Counted from the stretch's first letter, positions 27,247 through 35,630 are shown. The stretch: 64,000 nt of DNA from Candidatus Pantoea varia (GCF_900115075.1 NZ_FOVG01000006.1:167931-231930), one strand, 5' to 3'. Notes: generated from the sequence alone by a model not told the origin. Made by a program: numbers and translations.

Positions 27247-28149
27247 ATGAGCCGCAGCCAGAATTTGCGTCAGAACGTCATTAACCAGATGCTGGAGAGT
27301 ATTGCTCAGCGTCATATTCGTTCGCCCCTGCCGCCGCAGGCCGCGCTGGCCGAGATGTTCAATATCAGCCGGACCACGGTGCGCCATACCCTGCACTATC
27401 TGCATCAGTGCGGCGTACTGGATAAAGTGGATCAAACCTACGTAATCGTGCGCGATCCTCGCGAAGATGACAGTTTTAGTGCCTTAACGCCGCCGATTGA
27501 GCAGCAGGCCAGTCACTTTGAGCAGATGTTTTTTAATATGATTAACCAGCGGCAGCTGGTGCCCGGCGATACGTTTAGCGAGCTGCAACTGGCGCAGCAG
27601 GTAAAAGTCAGTCCGGTGGTGGTACGCGAATTTCTGCTGCGCTTTATGCGTTATGACCTGCTGGAGCCCGTGAAACGCGGACAGTGGCGCATGAAAAAAT
27701 TCACTCAGGATTACGCCGAGAAGCTGTTTGAATTGCGCGAGATGCTGGAAACCCACGCCCTGAGCCGCTTCCTGAATCTGCCCGCCAGCGATGAGCGCTG
27801 GGTGCAGGCGCGGGATCTGCTGGATCGTCATCGATCTATGCGTGACACCATCGCCAGCAACTATCGCCACTTTGCTGCGCTGGATCGTCAGATGCATTCG
27901 CTGATTTTATCCGCCGCTAACAATCCCTTTTTCAATCAGTCACTGGAGATTATCTCGGTGATCTTTCACTCGCATTATCAGTGGGATGAAAGCGATCTCA
28001 AGCAGCGCAACATTATCGCGCTGGAGGAACATATGGCGATTCTGACCGCGCTGATTAGCCGTCAGGATATCGACGCACTCTGTGCGTTACATAACCATCT
28101 GGCGACCGCCAAAACCTCGATGGTGCGCTCCATCGATCAGTACAATTAA
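27247..28149 (+). CDS. lgoR: LgoR, GntR/FadR-family regulator of L-galactonate genes
   Basis: 300 residues. The N-terminal part holds a winged helix (PPQAALAEMFNISRTTVRHTLHYLHQCGVLDK). A second GntR-like helix-turn-helix follows at about residues 110-165 (LQLAQQVKVSPVVVREFLLRF), then a helical FCD effector domain with EKLFELREMLETHALSRF. The start at 27247 (MSRSQN) has GGAG seven bases upstream and is chosen over in-frame codons further upstream. The gene lies between lgoD (divergent) and lgoT (171 bp downstream), as in the E. coli yjjNML cluster. In E. coli LgoR is needed for L-galactonate use. Confidence 0.85.
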   Translation: MSRSQNLRQNVINQMLESIAQRHIRSPLPPQAALAEMFNISRTTVRHTLHYLHQCGVLDKVDQTYVIVRDPREDDSFSALTPPIEQQASHFEQMFFNMINQRQLVPGDTFSELQLAQQVKVSPVVVREFLLRFMRYDLLEPVKRGQWRMKKFTQDYAEKLFELREMLETHALSRFLNLPASDERWVQARDLLDRHRSMRDTIASNYRHFAALDRQMHSLILSAANNPFFNQSLEIISVIFHSHYQWDESDLKQRNIIALEEHMAILTALISRQDIDALCALHNHLATAKTSMVRSIDQYN

Positions 28150-28165
28150 AAACCGATTAAAAACC
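28145..28165. promoter_or_regulatory. Tandem candidate LgoR sites upstream of lgoT
   Basis: ATTAAAAACC occurs twice, at 28145-28154 and 28156-28165, with an 11-bp period (one helical turn) so that two bound proteins would sit on the same face. The first copy overlaps the lgoR stop codon. The same motif lies between lgoD and lgoR. Confidence 0.55.
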
Positions 28166-28320
28166 ACAAAGCATTAGCTCCCGCACGATTCAGAAACATC
28201 TTTGCAACATCCTTAACCCTTTGCTCTTAGTCTCGACTGCAACGTCACGGCGGCCTTTTGCCGCTGCGCGCAGACCCCCTTCTCACCATAACGATAAGTA
28301 CCCAGTTTCGGGAGAGTGCA

Positions 28321-29673
28321 ATGGAAAAGACCTCAGTAACCGGCCGCGACAACGTGACCGGCGACACGCCACCAGACCAGGATTTCGTGCCAATGCGCAG
28401 CGACGTGGTGCGTTCACCGCGCATCCGTAAGGTGCAGATTACGGCGATGCTGCTGTTGCTGTTCGCCGCCATCATCAACTATCTGGATCGCAGCTCGCTG
28501 TCGGTCGCGAATATGACCATCCGCGACGAAATGGGGCTAAGCGCCACCGAAATTGGCTTCCTGCTCTCCGCCTTTTCGCTGGCGTATGGCCTGGCGCAGC
28601 TGCCGTGTGGCGCGCTGCTGGATCGCAAAGGGCCACGCATAATGCTCGGTATCGGCATGTTTATCTGGTCGCTGTTCCAGGCCGCTTCTGGTCTGGTGCA
28701 CAACTTCACCCAGTTCATCCTGGTGCGCATCGGCCTCGGGATTGGCGAAGCGCCGATGAACCCGTGCGGCGTGAAAGTGATCAACGACTGGTTCAACATT
28801 AAAGATCGCGGCATGCCGATGGGGATGTTTAATGCGGCTTCGATGATTGGGCTATCAGTCGCCCCACCGATTCTGGCGGCGATGATGCTGGTGATGGGCT
28901 GGCGTGGCATGTTTGTCACCATCGGTATCCTCGGCATGTTCCTCGCTATCGGCTGGTATATGATCTACCGTGACCGCGACAACAACACCCTGAGCGCCGA
29001 AGAGATCCACTATCTGCAGGCGGGCAGCGTGGCGTCGCGTAAAGAGCCGATCAGCTTCAAAGAGTGGCGCGGCCTGTTTAAGCAGCGCACCATGTGGGGC
29101 ATGATGATTGGCTTCAGCGGCATCAACTACACCGCGTGGCTCTACATCGCCTGGCTGCCGGGCTACCTGCAGTCCACCTATCACCTCGATCTGAAAAGCA
29201 CCGGCCTGCTGGCGGCGATTCCGTTCCTGTTTGGTGCGGCGGGCATGCTGCTGAATGGCTATGTGGTCGACTCGCTGGTGCGGCGCGGCTTTAACGCGGT
29301 GAAAACCCGTAAAGTCTGTATCGTCAGCGGGATGCTGCTGTCAGCCGGATTCACCGCCGTGGTGACCCGCGCGACCGATACCACCAGCGCCGTGACGCTG
29401 ATTGGTATGGCGCTGTTCTGTATCCACTTCGCCGGAACCTCTTGCTGGGGACTGATTCACGCCAACGTCACCGCCCGCATGACCGCTTCGGTCGGCAGCA
29501 TCCAGAACTTCGCCAGCTTTATCTTCGCCTCGTTCGCGCCCGTTATCACCGGCTGGGTGCTCGACACCACCAAATCGTTCAGCCTGGCGCTGATGATTTG
29601 TGCCTGCGTGACGCTGGTTGGCGCACTGGCCTACCTGCTGCTGGTGCGCCAGCCCATCACCGACGGCGAATAA
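28321..29673 (+). CDS. lgoT: LgoT, L-galactonate:proton symporter (ACS-family MFS)
   Basis: 450 residues with twelve helices and the ACS opening INYLDRSSLSVANMTIRDEMGLSATEIGFLLSAFSLAYG, loop motif LLDRKGPRIMLGIG and the conserved FTQFILVRIGLGIGEAPMNP. Length and neighbours match E. coli LgoT (YjjL). It imports L-galactonate for LgoD. The start at 28321 (MEKTSV) has GGGAG nine bases upstream and is chosen over an in-frame codon 21 residues earlier. Its 3' end faces the unrelated gene at 29695, 21 bp away. Confidence 0.9.
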   Translation: MEKTSVTGRDNVTGDTPPDQDFVPMRSDVVRSPRIRKVQITAMLLLLFAAIINYLDRSSLSVANMTIRDEMGLSATEIGFLLSAFSLAYGLAQLPCGALLDRKGPRIMLGIGMFIWSLFQAASGLVHNFTQFILVRIGLGIGEAPMNPCGVKVINDWFNIKDRGMPMGMFNAASMIGLSVAPPILAAMMLVMGWRGMFVTIGILGMFLAIGWYMIYRDRDNNTLSAEEIHYLQAGSVASRKEPISFKEWRGLFKQRTMWGMMIGFSGINYTAWLYIAWLPGYLQSTYHLDLKSTGLLAAIPFLFGAAGMLLNGYVVDSLVRRGFNAVKTRKVCIVSGMLLSAGFTAVVTRATDTTSAVTLIGMALFCIHFAGTSCWGLIHANVTARMTASVGSIQNFASFIFASFAPVITGWVLDTTKSFSLALMICACVTLVGALAYLLLVRQPITDGE

Positions 29674-29694
29674 TCGCTATTAACGGCGCGGCGG

Positions 29695-31086
29695 TTACGT
29701 CAGCGCCGTCAGCGTGACACCATGTTTCGCCCCGTAACGCTGAATACCCGACATCACCTTCTCCGCGTTGAGCGGTGGCGGTGGTGGCAGCAGCGGTGCC
29801 CGTTCCCGTAGCGCCGAGTCGAAGCGGGCAAACGTGGCGAAGTCACGCGGGTAACGCTCTTCATCCACGCCGATTAATACGCCTTCGTCACGGGCATGAG
29901 AGAGCAGCGCGCGCCAGCGATCAATCTCCGCCAGCCCGATACTGTCAGTGCCGTGAGAAAAGAGCATCATGTCGATGTTGCGGAACGGCGGCTGTTTTTC
30001 GAGGAAGCGTTGCAGCGCTAACGCCGAGGATTCGCTGCTGAAGCTCAGCCAGAACGGAATTGACTGCTGCTGCTGCGTACACCACGGATCCATCAGCAGG
30101 AAGCTGTCCACCGTCAGCCGGGTCGGTAAAATTCCCGCCGCCAGATACCAGTCGCGGTAGATCTCCGCCACTACATAACTCATCGCTTCCGGGTCTTCAT
30201 AGCGAATCTCCATCAGCTTCCAGTTCTGCGCTTCAGCCAGTTTTTTCAGCGGCCCGATCAGATAGCCATCCAGCCCCCACTCCGCTTCCGGCACCCGGTC
30301 GGTGATGGCTGGCGGTGTCCAGCGTTCCCGATCGACGCCATAGCGCGCCAGATATTCCGCCACGCGCGGACCACCCTGCATAAACTCTTTTTCGCTGGCC
30401 CCGCCCGGCGCACCAAACTGAAAGAACGAGCGATCGCTGGTGCGCGTCACCGGCCATTGCTGAGTGCAGTGATTGATAAACAGCGTGGAACCGGCGGGCA
30501 GGCTCCCCATCAGAAATTCGTTGAAGGCCAGCGGCAGTTCGCGCAGTTTCAGTCGAAAATAACGCATCTGATCGAGCATCAGGCGGTCCTGATTCGGGTC
30601 GTGCATGTGGTGAACTGCCAGCCGTGGCCAGGCGGCCAGCAGCGCGGCGGCCACCTCTTTGCCCTGCTCAAAACTCGCCTCGGCATCATCGGGATCGTTG
30701 CTGGCGGCACGTACCGGACAGAGGAAGGTTTGCGGCAGCCACGGCACGTTCATCGCCGACGCCAGATGCACCAGCGCGCCGTTCGACGAGCCGATAAAGG
30801 CTGCCGGATAATCCTGCTGTGGGTACTCACTCACCATCCATTCCGCGATGCCTTCTATATCCAGCTCACCCGCCTGGCGCAGGCTGATGCCCTCTGCCAT
30901 GCCGCCCAGCGCGTAGCCCCACTCACGCAGCCCGGTCGGCAGACGATTCAGCGAGGGCAGCAGCCGGTCGAGCGTCGGTGACTGACTTGGGCTGGCAAAG
31001 GGGCGATCGTGCAGCGCATTGGACAGCGCCAGTAGCATGGCGGCGGCAGAGTCAAAACGGGCGATGCCCTTGGGCGGTTTACTCAT
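29695..31086 (-). CDS. Uncharacterised 463-residue protein, alpha/beta-hydrolase-like
   Basis: I do not recognise the family. The segment DYPAAFIGSSNGALVHLASAM (about 115-135) looks like a nucleophile elbow (G-S-S-N-G) between a strand and a helix, so an alpha/beta-hydrolase-like core is possible. Other features are the Cys/Pro segment FLCPVRAASNDPDDAEAS, an HHMHDPNQDRLML stretch and a central block HCTQQWPVTRTSDRSFFQFG. There is no signal peptide or membrane helix. AGGAG precedes the ATG, which lies inside the last codons of the upstream hydrolase gene (8-nt overlap), so translation is coupled. It probably works with that protein. Confidence 0.75.
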   Translation of the reverse strand: MSKPPKGIARFDSAAAMLLALSNALHDRPFASPSQSPTLDRLLPSLNRLPTGLREWGYALGGMAEGISLRQAGELDIEGIAEWMVSEYPQQDYPAAFIGSSNGALVHLASAMNVPWLPQTFLCPVRAASNDPDDAEASFEQGKEVAAALLAAWPRLAVHHMHDPNQDRLMLDQMRYFRLKLRELPLAFNEFLMGSLPAGSTLFINHCTQQWPVTRTSDRSFFQFGAPGGASEKEFMQGGPRVAEYLARYGVDRERWTPPAITDRVPEAEWGLDGYLIGPLKKLAEAQNWKLMEIRYEDPEAMSYVVAEIYRDWYLAAGILPTRLTVDSFLLMDPWCTQQQQSIPFWLSFSSESSALALQRFLEKQPPFRNIDMMLFSHGTDSIGLAEIDRWRALLSHARDEGVLIGVDEERYPRDFATFARFDSALRERAPLLPPPPPLNAEKVMSGIQRYGAKHGVTLTALT

Positions 31087-31990
31087 GCTGATTCTCCTGC
31101 TGAATGCGCGCCACGAAGGGGCGGATGGCGTTGCAGAAACTCCACGGATAGACGTAGTGCAGCGTATGGGTGCCGTCGCGCAGCGTCAGGCGTTCACTGC
31201 GCGGCATCAGCGCGGCGAGTTCATCCAGCCAGCGCGCCGGGCAGATCGGATCGCGCGAGCCACGCAGCAGCAGCGTCGGCGCATTGATGTAAGTGAGGCG
31301 ATGTTCGATGTGGTCACGCATCATGACGCGCAGCGTGCCAAACGCACGGCGCAGCCCCGCTTTGGCATAATCAATGCGCGCCAGCGAACCCGGCGAGCGA
31401 TGCCCCTCCAGTCCGGTATTGCGCCAGTTGCGCCAAAGCTGCCGTGTCAGGCTGCGCGCATGGCGATCCACCGTCGGCCCCTGCAGCACCAGCCCCGCCA
31501 CTGCCTGCGGATATCTCACCGCCAGCGCAGCCAGAATCTGGCAGCCAAAACCGTTACCCACCCAGATGGCACGCCTGAACCCGTTGTGTTGCAGCCAGAG
31601 CCAGAGCGCGTCAGCCTGCTCATCCACCGTCATAACCGGCGCAGAAGATGGCAGCGTGCTGGCACCAAAGCCGGGCAGATCCGGCACCAGCACGTGATAG
31701 TCGCGACCCAGCGCCAGCGCCAGCGGCTCCATCGCCCGGCCTGACATGACCAGACCGTGAATCAATACCACCGGCAGTCCCTGATCTTCATTGGGTGTGA
31801 CGCGAGTAAACATGCGCCAGTCGTCCACCTGCTGGAAGTAACCCGCCAGCCCGGCGTGATGACTGCGTGGTGACACCGGCGGCGTCTGCTTCAGCGCCTG
31901 CCAGCGTTTCATACCCCAAAGCGTAGCCGCTACACCTAATCCCACGCCTGCCACAATCGCTGCCTGTTTTCGTCGATGCTTCTGGATCAT
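31079..31990 (-). CDS. Membrane-anchored alpha/beta-hydrolase with Gly in place of the nucleophile Ser
   Basis: 303 residues. A single N-terminal hydrophobic segment (AAIVAGVGLGVAATLWG, about 10-26) suggests an inner-membrane anchor. The alpha/beta-hydrolase core follows: VVLIHGLVMSGRAMEPLA, HVLVPDLPGFGAS, the elbow IWVGNGFGCQ, acid residue in LRGSRDPICPARW and His in RDGTHTLHY. At the elbow relatives have GNSFG; here the codon is GGT, so the serine is glycine and normal serine-hydrolase chemistry should be lost. The stop overlaps the start of the 463-residue protein gene by 8 nt. It may be a non-catalytic partner of that protein. Confidence 0.8.
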   Translation of the reverse strand: MIQKHRRKQAAIVAGVGLGVAATLWGMKRWQALKQTPPVSPRSHHAGLAGYFQQVDDWRMFTRVTPNEDQGLPVVLIHGLVMSGRAMEPLALALGRDYHVLVPDLPGFGASTLPSSAPVMTVDEQADALWLWLQHNGFRRAIWVGNGFGCQILAALAVRYPQAVAGLVLQGPTVDRHARSLTRQLWRNWRNTGLEGHRSPGSLARIDYAKAGLRRAFGTLRVMMRDHIEHRLTYINAPTLLLRGSRDPICPARWLDELAALMPRSERLTLRDGTHTLHYVYPWSFCNAIRPFVARIQQENQHE

Positions 31991-32381
31991 CCGCTGCTCC
32001 TCGTTGGGGGGAATAATTCAGTGTAGGACGGGATCGGGTGGGAGGCGGGTTATCCGCGTGATGGTGTGAAAAAGTATGGGGTTTAGCATGAGAAGTTGCT
32101 GACGTTGCGGGTGAGGAACGCTGGCGGGGAGCTGTCTGGTGTAAGCGGGAAGGCAATAACTGAAACACCTGAGGTGTATCGCTTTAAATTCAATACCCGA
32201 TATCCAGCGTTAGCAAAAGAAATAGATTACTTGCTGACAATCAGTAATGCGCCGCACGGGAACTGACTTACGCTTAGCAAAGTCCGCTTATAGCTTACGA
32301 AGAGAGGATTAACATCGGGTTGGAATAATAAATACTGAGCAGGTCAACGGACCCGGGGTAATACGAATTTCAGGCAATAAA
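31991..32381. other. Intergenic stretch without recognisable genes
   Basis: This stretch lies between the hydrolase start and the cspA terminator. I find no open frame with a ribosome-binding site and no clear hairpin beyond the short palindrome ACACCT-G-AGGTGT near 32165. It presumably holds the promoter of the minus-strand hydrolase pair near 31991-32060. Confidence 0.4.
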
Positions 32382-32402
32382 AAACCCGCACAAGGCGGGT
32401 TT
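32382..32402 (-). terminator. cspA terminator
   Basis: An 8-bp stem AAACCCGC/GCGGGTTT with a 5-nt loop is followed on the minus strand by a U-run, 78 nt after the cspA stop. Confidence 0.8.
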
Positions 32403-32480
32403 ATTTATTATCAGCAGAGCTTATCTGCTCAGACATATGTCTTCATCGCTATTGTAAGCGTCGCTGATAATGAGCGCGAT

Positions 32481-32693
32481 TTATAGCGCTGTGACGTTGC
32501 CAGCTGCAGGGCCTTTAGCGCCATTTTCAATGGTGAAGGAGACTTTCTGACCTTCATCAAGCGTTTTGTAGTTATCACCCTGGATAGCAGAGAAATGCAC
32601 GAATACATCTTTGCTGCCATCATCGGGAGTAATAAAGCCAAAACCTTTATCTGAATTAAACCATTTTACTAAACCAGTCATTTTATTAGACAT
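32481..32693 (-). CDS. cspA: CspA-family major cold-shock protein
   Basis: 70 residues forming a single cold-shock domain. RNP1 is KGFGFI (about 16-21) and RNP2 VFVHFSAI (about 30-37). The chain follows E. coli CspA nearly throughout ([20 protein letters not shown], and the [15 protein letters not shown] end). It binds single-stranded RNA and DNA and acts as an RNA chaperone after cold shock. The long leader with a cold box and a CspA-type promoter shows it is a cold-inducible member rather than a CspC/CspE type. Enterobacteria carry several paralogues, so the exact letter is uncertain. Confidence 0.92.
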   Translation of the reverse strand: MSNKMTGLVKWFNSDKGFGFITPDDGSKDVFVHFSAIQGDNYKTLDEGQKVSFTIENGAKGPAAGNVTAL

Positions 32694-32864
32694 AGATATT
32701 TCCTTAATCGATTAGCCACTAAGAGCGGCGAAGATGGCCTGTAGTTAGAGATTTACTTATTGGGCACTTAGGAAGAGGCTCTCGAAGAAGGATATCTGTG
32801 GATAACACTTGAACTGAAGACTACTTTACTAAAACTGCTTTCATAAGGTCTGTGTTCCAAACCG
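32694..32864 (-). promoter_or_regulatory. cspA cold-shock 5' leader with cold box
   Basis: A leader of about 170 nt precedes cspA. On the minus strand 32864-32847 reads CGGTTTGGAACACAGACC, close to the E. coli cspA cold box start (CGGTTTGACGTACAGACC, from memory), followed by a similar AAAGCAGT...AGTAAAG...GTTATC series. In E. coli this leader refolds with temperature to control stability and translation. Confidence 0.75.
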
Positions 32865-32871
32865 ATGACGC

Positions 32872-32900
32872 ATTAAGACATAGCGATAATAATTTAGCAA
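32872..32900 (-). promoter_or_regulatory. cspA promoter
   Basis: TTGCTA (32900-32895) and CTTAAT (32877-32872) are separated by 17 bp on the minus strand. The CTTAATGC -10 followed shortly by the cold box copies the E. coli cspA promoter layout. Confidence 0.75.
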
Positions 32901-33157
32901 TGTATATGTTTATTTATTTTAACCATTTAAACGCTCAGATGGCTGAATGGCCATTTTATTTTGATGAGTCAGGAAACGCTTCCGCTCCGCTGTGCGCGCA
33001 AAGGCGCGGGTCAACCCCGTTATAACGACGGTGCCGATTGGACATTGATGCTTAAAAATAAACAGAGCCAGTCATGTCACATCGCATAAAAATTTCCACA
33101 CGGCCAGCGAAGGGGTTTCTTCGCCCTCCTGATCTGTGAGCTTACCTGCTGCATGTC

Positions 33158-33421
33158 TCAGTGACCGTGAACAGTCAATCCTACAAGCCGGATAACAACG
33201 GGGCGGACAACCAGTATGCAAAAGAAAGCCGCTGGCATAGCAACCTGGTAAGCATTCATCACATTTGTCATGTAATGAGGCCCCATTCCGAATTCGGCTA
33301 ACGTGATGACCAGACTCATCAGGAACGCCATGATGATCGCCATATAAAGCGCAAATATGTAAGGTGCCGAGCGCACCGGCAGGCGGGTTCGTAAGGTTTT
33401 TTTTGTTGTAGCATCAGTCAT
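33158..33421 (-). CDS. DUF2798 small membrane protein
   Basis: 87 residues with two membrane helices (about 20-42 and 57-78), including the IFALYMAIIMAFLMSLVITLAE and AYQVAMPAAFFCILVVRPVV segments typical of DUF2798. The function is unknown. AGGA precedes the ATG. It is divergent from a LysR regulator gene 127 bp away, which probably controls it. Confidence 0.8.
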   Translation of the reverse strand: MTDATTKKTLRTRLPVRSAPYIFALYMAIIMAFLMSLVITLAEFGMGPHYMTNVMNAYQVAMPAAFFCILVVRPVVIRLVGLTVHGH

Positions 33422-33548
33422 CTGAATATCCTGTTTAACAAAAGTAGATAAAACAGCGGCTAATTTAGCAAGCTTATGAGGGGGGTTGTAGAGCGGTCAT
33501 GCTTTAATCATTATTAAGTAAAAGTGACGAATTAACGGTGGGGATGCG

Positions 33549-34451
33549 ATGGACGTTTTAGGGCTGATTAGTACTTTTATCCGCGTGGTGGAAAACGGCA
33601 GTATTGCAGCGGCGGCACGTGCTAAAGGTATGAGTCCGGCAGCAGTCAGCCAGAGTCTTTCGCGCCTTGAAGCGCATCTGGGCGTGCGACTGCTATCGCG
33701 CACCACCCGCAGCATGATCTTAACGGAAAATGGTAAACGCTATTTCGAGAAAGTCCGTCACATCCCACATGATATCGAACTCGCCTCGCAGGCTGCTGCG
33801 AATGAAGCCAAACCGCAGGGGCCACTCTGTATCGCTACGACAGCCGCGTTTGGTCGGTATGTTCTGGCTCCCCTTATGCCCGCTTTCAAAGCATCTTTCC
33901 CCGATATAGATATTGAACTGATCAGTACCGATCGCAACGTCGATCATCGCCTGGAAGGCGTCGATGTCAGTATCCGCATCGAAGCACAGCTGAATGATCA
34001 ACTGATCGCCAGAAAAATCGCATCGCTACCCTTTATATTCTGTGCGGCTCCCGATTACCTTGATCGCGCTGGCACTCCTCAGACGCCTGGAGAACTTAGC
34101 CAGCACGCCTGCCTGGTTTTCCGCTATCCCACCGACAGACGGTTTCTTCCATGGACGTTTATGGTCAACGGACAGCCTGTTAATGCAAAACTCAATCCCA
34201 GTTTTATCAGCGATGATATTGATATCATTGCAAAGATAGCTGTAAACAGCGGCGGCATTGCCCGTCTGGCAAGCTTTGTTGCTCAGCCACTGATAGACAG
34301 CGGTCTGCTAAGACCTTTGTCCTGGTCAGATCACAGTGGCAAGAGCAACATTGAGTCCCAGCCGATGAATATCTATGCCTGTGTCACCGAACGTTCGGCA
34401 CTGAATTCGAAAGTACGGACATTTATTGAATTTTTAGCAGATGCGATTTAA
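33549..34451 (+). CDS. LysR-family transcriptional regulator
   Basis: 300 residues with winged helix MDVLGLISTFIRVVENGSIA and MSPAAVSQSLSRLEAHLGVRL, and a CrgA-like effector domain from GPLCIATTAAFG (about residue 92). It probably regulates the divergent DUF2798 gene. A GGGGA sequence before the ATG at 33549 supports the start. Codon use looks slightly less GC-rich than neighbouring genes, which could mean a more recent arrival; this was judged by eye only. Confidence 0.9.
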   Translation: MDVLGLISTFIRVVENGSIAAAARAKGMSPAAVSQSLSRLEAHLGVRLLSRTTRSMILTENGKRYFEKVRHIPHDIELASQAAANEAKPQGPLCIATTAAFGRYVLAPLMPAFKASFPDIDIELISTDRNVDHRLEGVDVSIRIEAQLNDQLIARKIASLPFIFCAAPDYLDRAGTPQTPGELSQHACLVFRYPTDRRFLPWTFMVNGQPVNAKLNPSFISDDIDIIAKIAVNSGGIARLASFVAQPLIDSGLLRPLSWSDHSGKSNIESQPMNIYACVTERSALNSKVRTFIEFLADAI

Positions 34452-34656
34452 GACAGCAGTGCTTTTGGCAGGCAAAAATTGTCCGCATTTTGATGGAAAT
34501 CTCAGCAGGTTCGTCACCGCCAGATACAGAAGCAGTTTCATCGCCATAAAGCGGCACATAACGGGGAAATCAGAAGAAGAAGAAGAGGGTTAGCAGCCAG
34601 TCAGAGGGACCAGAAGTGCAAAAACGCGGTTTTAAATCAGCAGAGGCAGAAAAGGT

Positions 34657-34690
34657 GATAATCACAGGTCGATCCCTGACCGCGATTATC
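34657..34690 (-). terminator. Terminator of the AzuC-like gene
   Basis: On the minus strand, GATAATC (34690-34684) pairs with GATTATC (34663-34657), with an inner GGTC/GACC helix, and is followed by ACCTTTT. It starts 20 nt after the small gene's stop. Confidence 0.65.
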
Positions 34691-34710
34691 GAGGGTTTCT
34701 TGCGGGGTAC

Positions 34711-34788
34711 TTAGTACATGGCACCCGGCGGTACGTGTTTGAACGTCTCAACGTATGCGCGGAACACGTGTTTAATGATGCGTTTCAT
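34711..34788 (-). CDS. AzuC-like 25-residue small protein
   Basis: An ATG frame of 25 codons encodes a basic peptide that begins MKRIIKHVFRAYVETF and ends KHVPPGAMY. From memory E. coli AzuC (28 residues) ends TFKDVPPGNMFR, so the TFK-V-PPG-M core and amphipathic N-terminus match. AGG precedes the ATG. A sigma-70 promoter at 34829-34857, a CRP-like site at 34863-34878 and a hairpin terminator at 34657-34690 frame it as a separate small transcript of about 165 nt. In E. coli the azuC transcript encodes a membrane-associated small protein and also acts as a small RNA; whether this one does is unknown. Confidence 0.7.
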   Translation of the reverse strand: MKRIIKHVFRAYVETFKHVPPGAMY

Positions 34789-34828
34789 AAAATACCTGAT
34801 TCAAATTTAGTTGAAGATATACCGAAAA

Positions 34829-34857
34829 AGTATAGCCTCTGTGCGTTTTAACAGCAA
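34829..34857 (-). promoter_or_regulatory. Sigma-70 promoter of the AzuC-like gene
   Basis: TTGCTG (34857-34852) and TATACT (34834-34829) are 17 bp apart on the minus strand, placing the transcript start near 34822, about 35 nt before the ATG. Confidence 0.65.
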
Positions 34858-34862
34858 ATAAA

Positions 34863-34878
34863 TTTGAACCAGATCACA
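34863..34878 (-). promoter_or_regulatory. CRP-like site
   Basis: The minus strand reads TGTGATCTGGTTCAAA, one perfect CRP half-site and one degenerate half (TCAAA for TCACA) at the right 6-bp spacing, just upstream of the -35 box. Its centre is near -48, not a standard CRP activation position, so its role is open. Confidence 0.45.
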
Positions 34879-34905
34879 AAAATGACGCTTTTATGTGCAA
34901 AGGCC

Positions 34906-35481
34906 CTAGGCGGTGTAGCCAAGATGCTGCAACAAAATGGTGGAGCCGACGGCGATTAACACCACGCCACCCAGCACTTCCGCCCATTTGCCCAATACCG
35001 GACCGATAAAGCGTCCGACTAATACGCCGGTCGTCGCCATCACCGTGGTGGCAGCACCAATGGTCAGCGCGGTGGTGATGATATTCACCTGCAAAAAGGC
35101 CAGACCAACGCCGACCGCCAGCGCATCCAGACTGGTCGCGACGGCAGTGGTCGCCAGGACCATAAAGCCATGACTTTGCGGAGCTTCACAGGGTTCTGCA
35201 ACGGCAGTCTGACGGAAACCTTCCATCACCATACGGCCACCCAGAAATGCCAGCAGGGTGAAGGCAACCCAGTGATCCCATGCCATGATGTAACGACTGG
35301 CGGCCAGGCCAAGCGCCCAGCCAATCAGCGGGGTCAGCGCTTCAATAGAGCCGAAGATCAGACCGGTACGCAGCGCTTCTTTAAAACCAGGACGATGCAA
35401 TGTGGCACCTTTGCCCAGCGCAGCGGCAAACGCGTCCATCGACATACCCAGCGCAAGAATTAAAGTGGCAATAAAGGTCAT
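34906..35481 (-). CDS. mntP: MntP manganese efflux pump
   Basis: 191 residues with six helices and the internal duplication of the family. The acidic transport motifs are [14 protein letters not shown] (about residue 12) and [15 protein letters not shown] (about residue 115), each followed by a helix with glycines. It exports Mn2+ when intracellular levels are high. AGGTGA precedes the ATG. A palindromic MntR box stands 134 bp upstream, which fits activation by Mn-bound MntR. The nearby leader lacks a visible yybP-ykoY (manganese) riboswitch. Confidence 0.95.
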   Translation of the reverse strand: MTFIATLILALGMSMDAFAAALGKGATLHRPGFKEALRTGLIFGSIEALTPLIGWALGLAASRYIMAWDHWVAFTLLAFLGGRMVMEGFRQTAVAEPCEAPQSHGFMVLATTAVATSLDALAVGVGLAFLQVNIITTALTIGAATTVMATTGVLVGRFIGPVLGKWAEVLGGVVLIAVGSTILLQHLGYTA

Positions 35482-35614
35482 GATTTATTCACCTGGGGCG
35501 AAAAAGCGGCAATTCACGCTGAATTCACCACACAAAGTGTTCAGTTATGAAAAAGTGGGCGCAGTCTACCACGCAAAGGCTGAGATAAAAAGACAGTAAA
35601 ATCAGGGATTTAAG

Positions 35615-35630
35615 TATAGCAAAGGCTATA
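35615..35630. promoter_or_regulatory. MntR box upstream of mntP
   Basis: TATAGC-AAAG-GCTATA is a perfect palindrome that matches the core of the known enterobacterial MntR site (ATAGC...GCTAT). It sits in the 316-bp gap 35482-35797, which also holds the mntP leader and otherwise shows no gene. Confidence 0.75.

Noticed and set aside
34567..34585. A GAA-rich simple repeat near 34570
   Set aside because: Only four or five triplet units long and not inside a gene; no functional reading.
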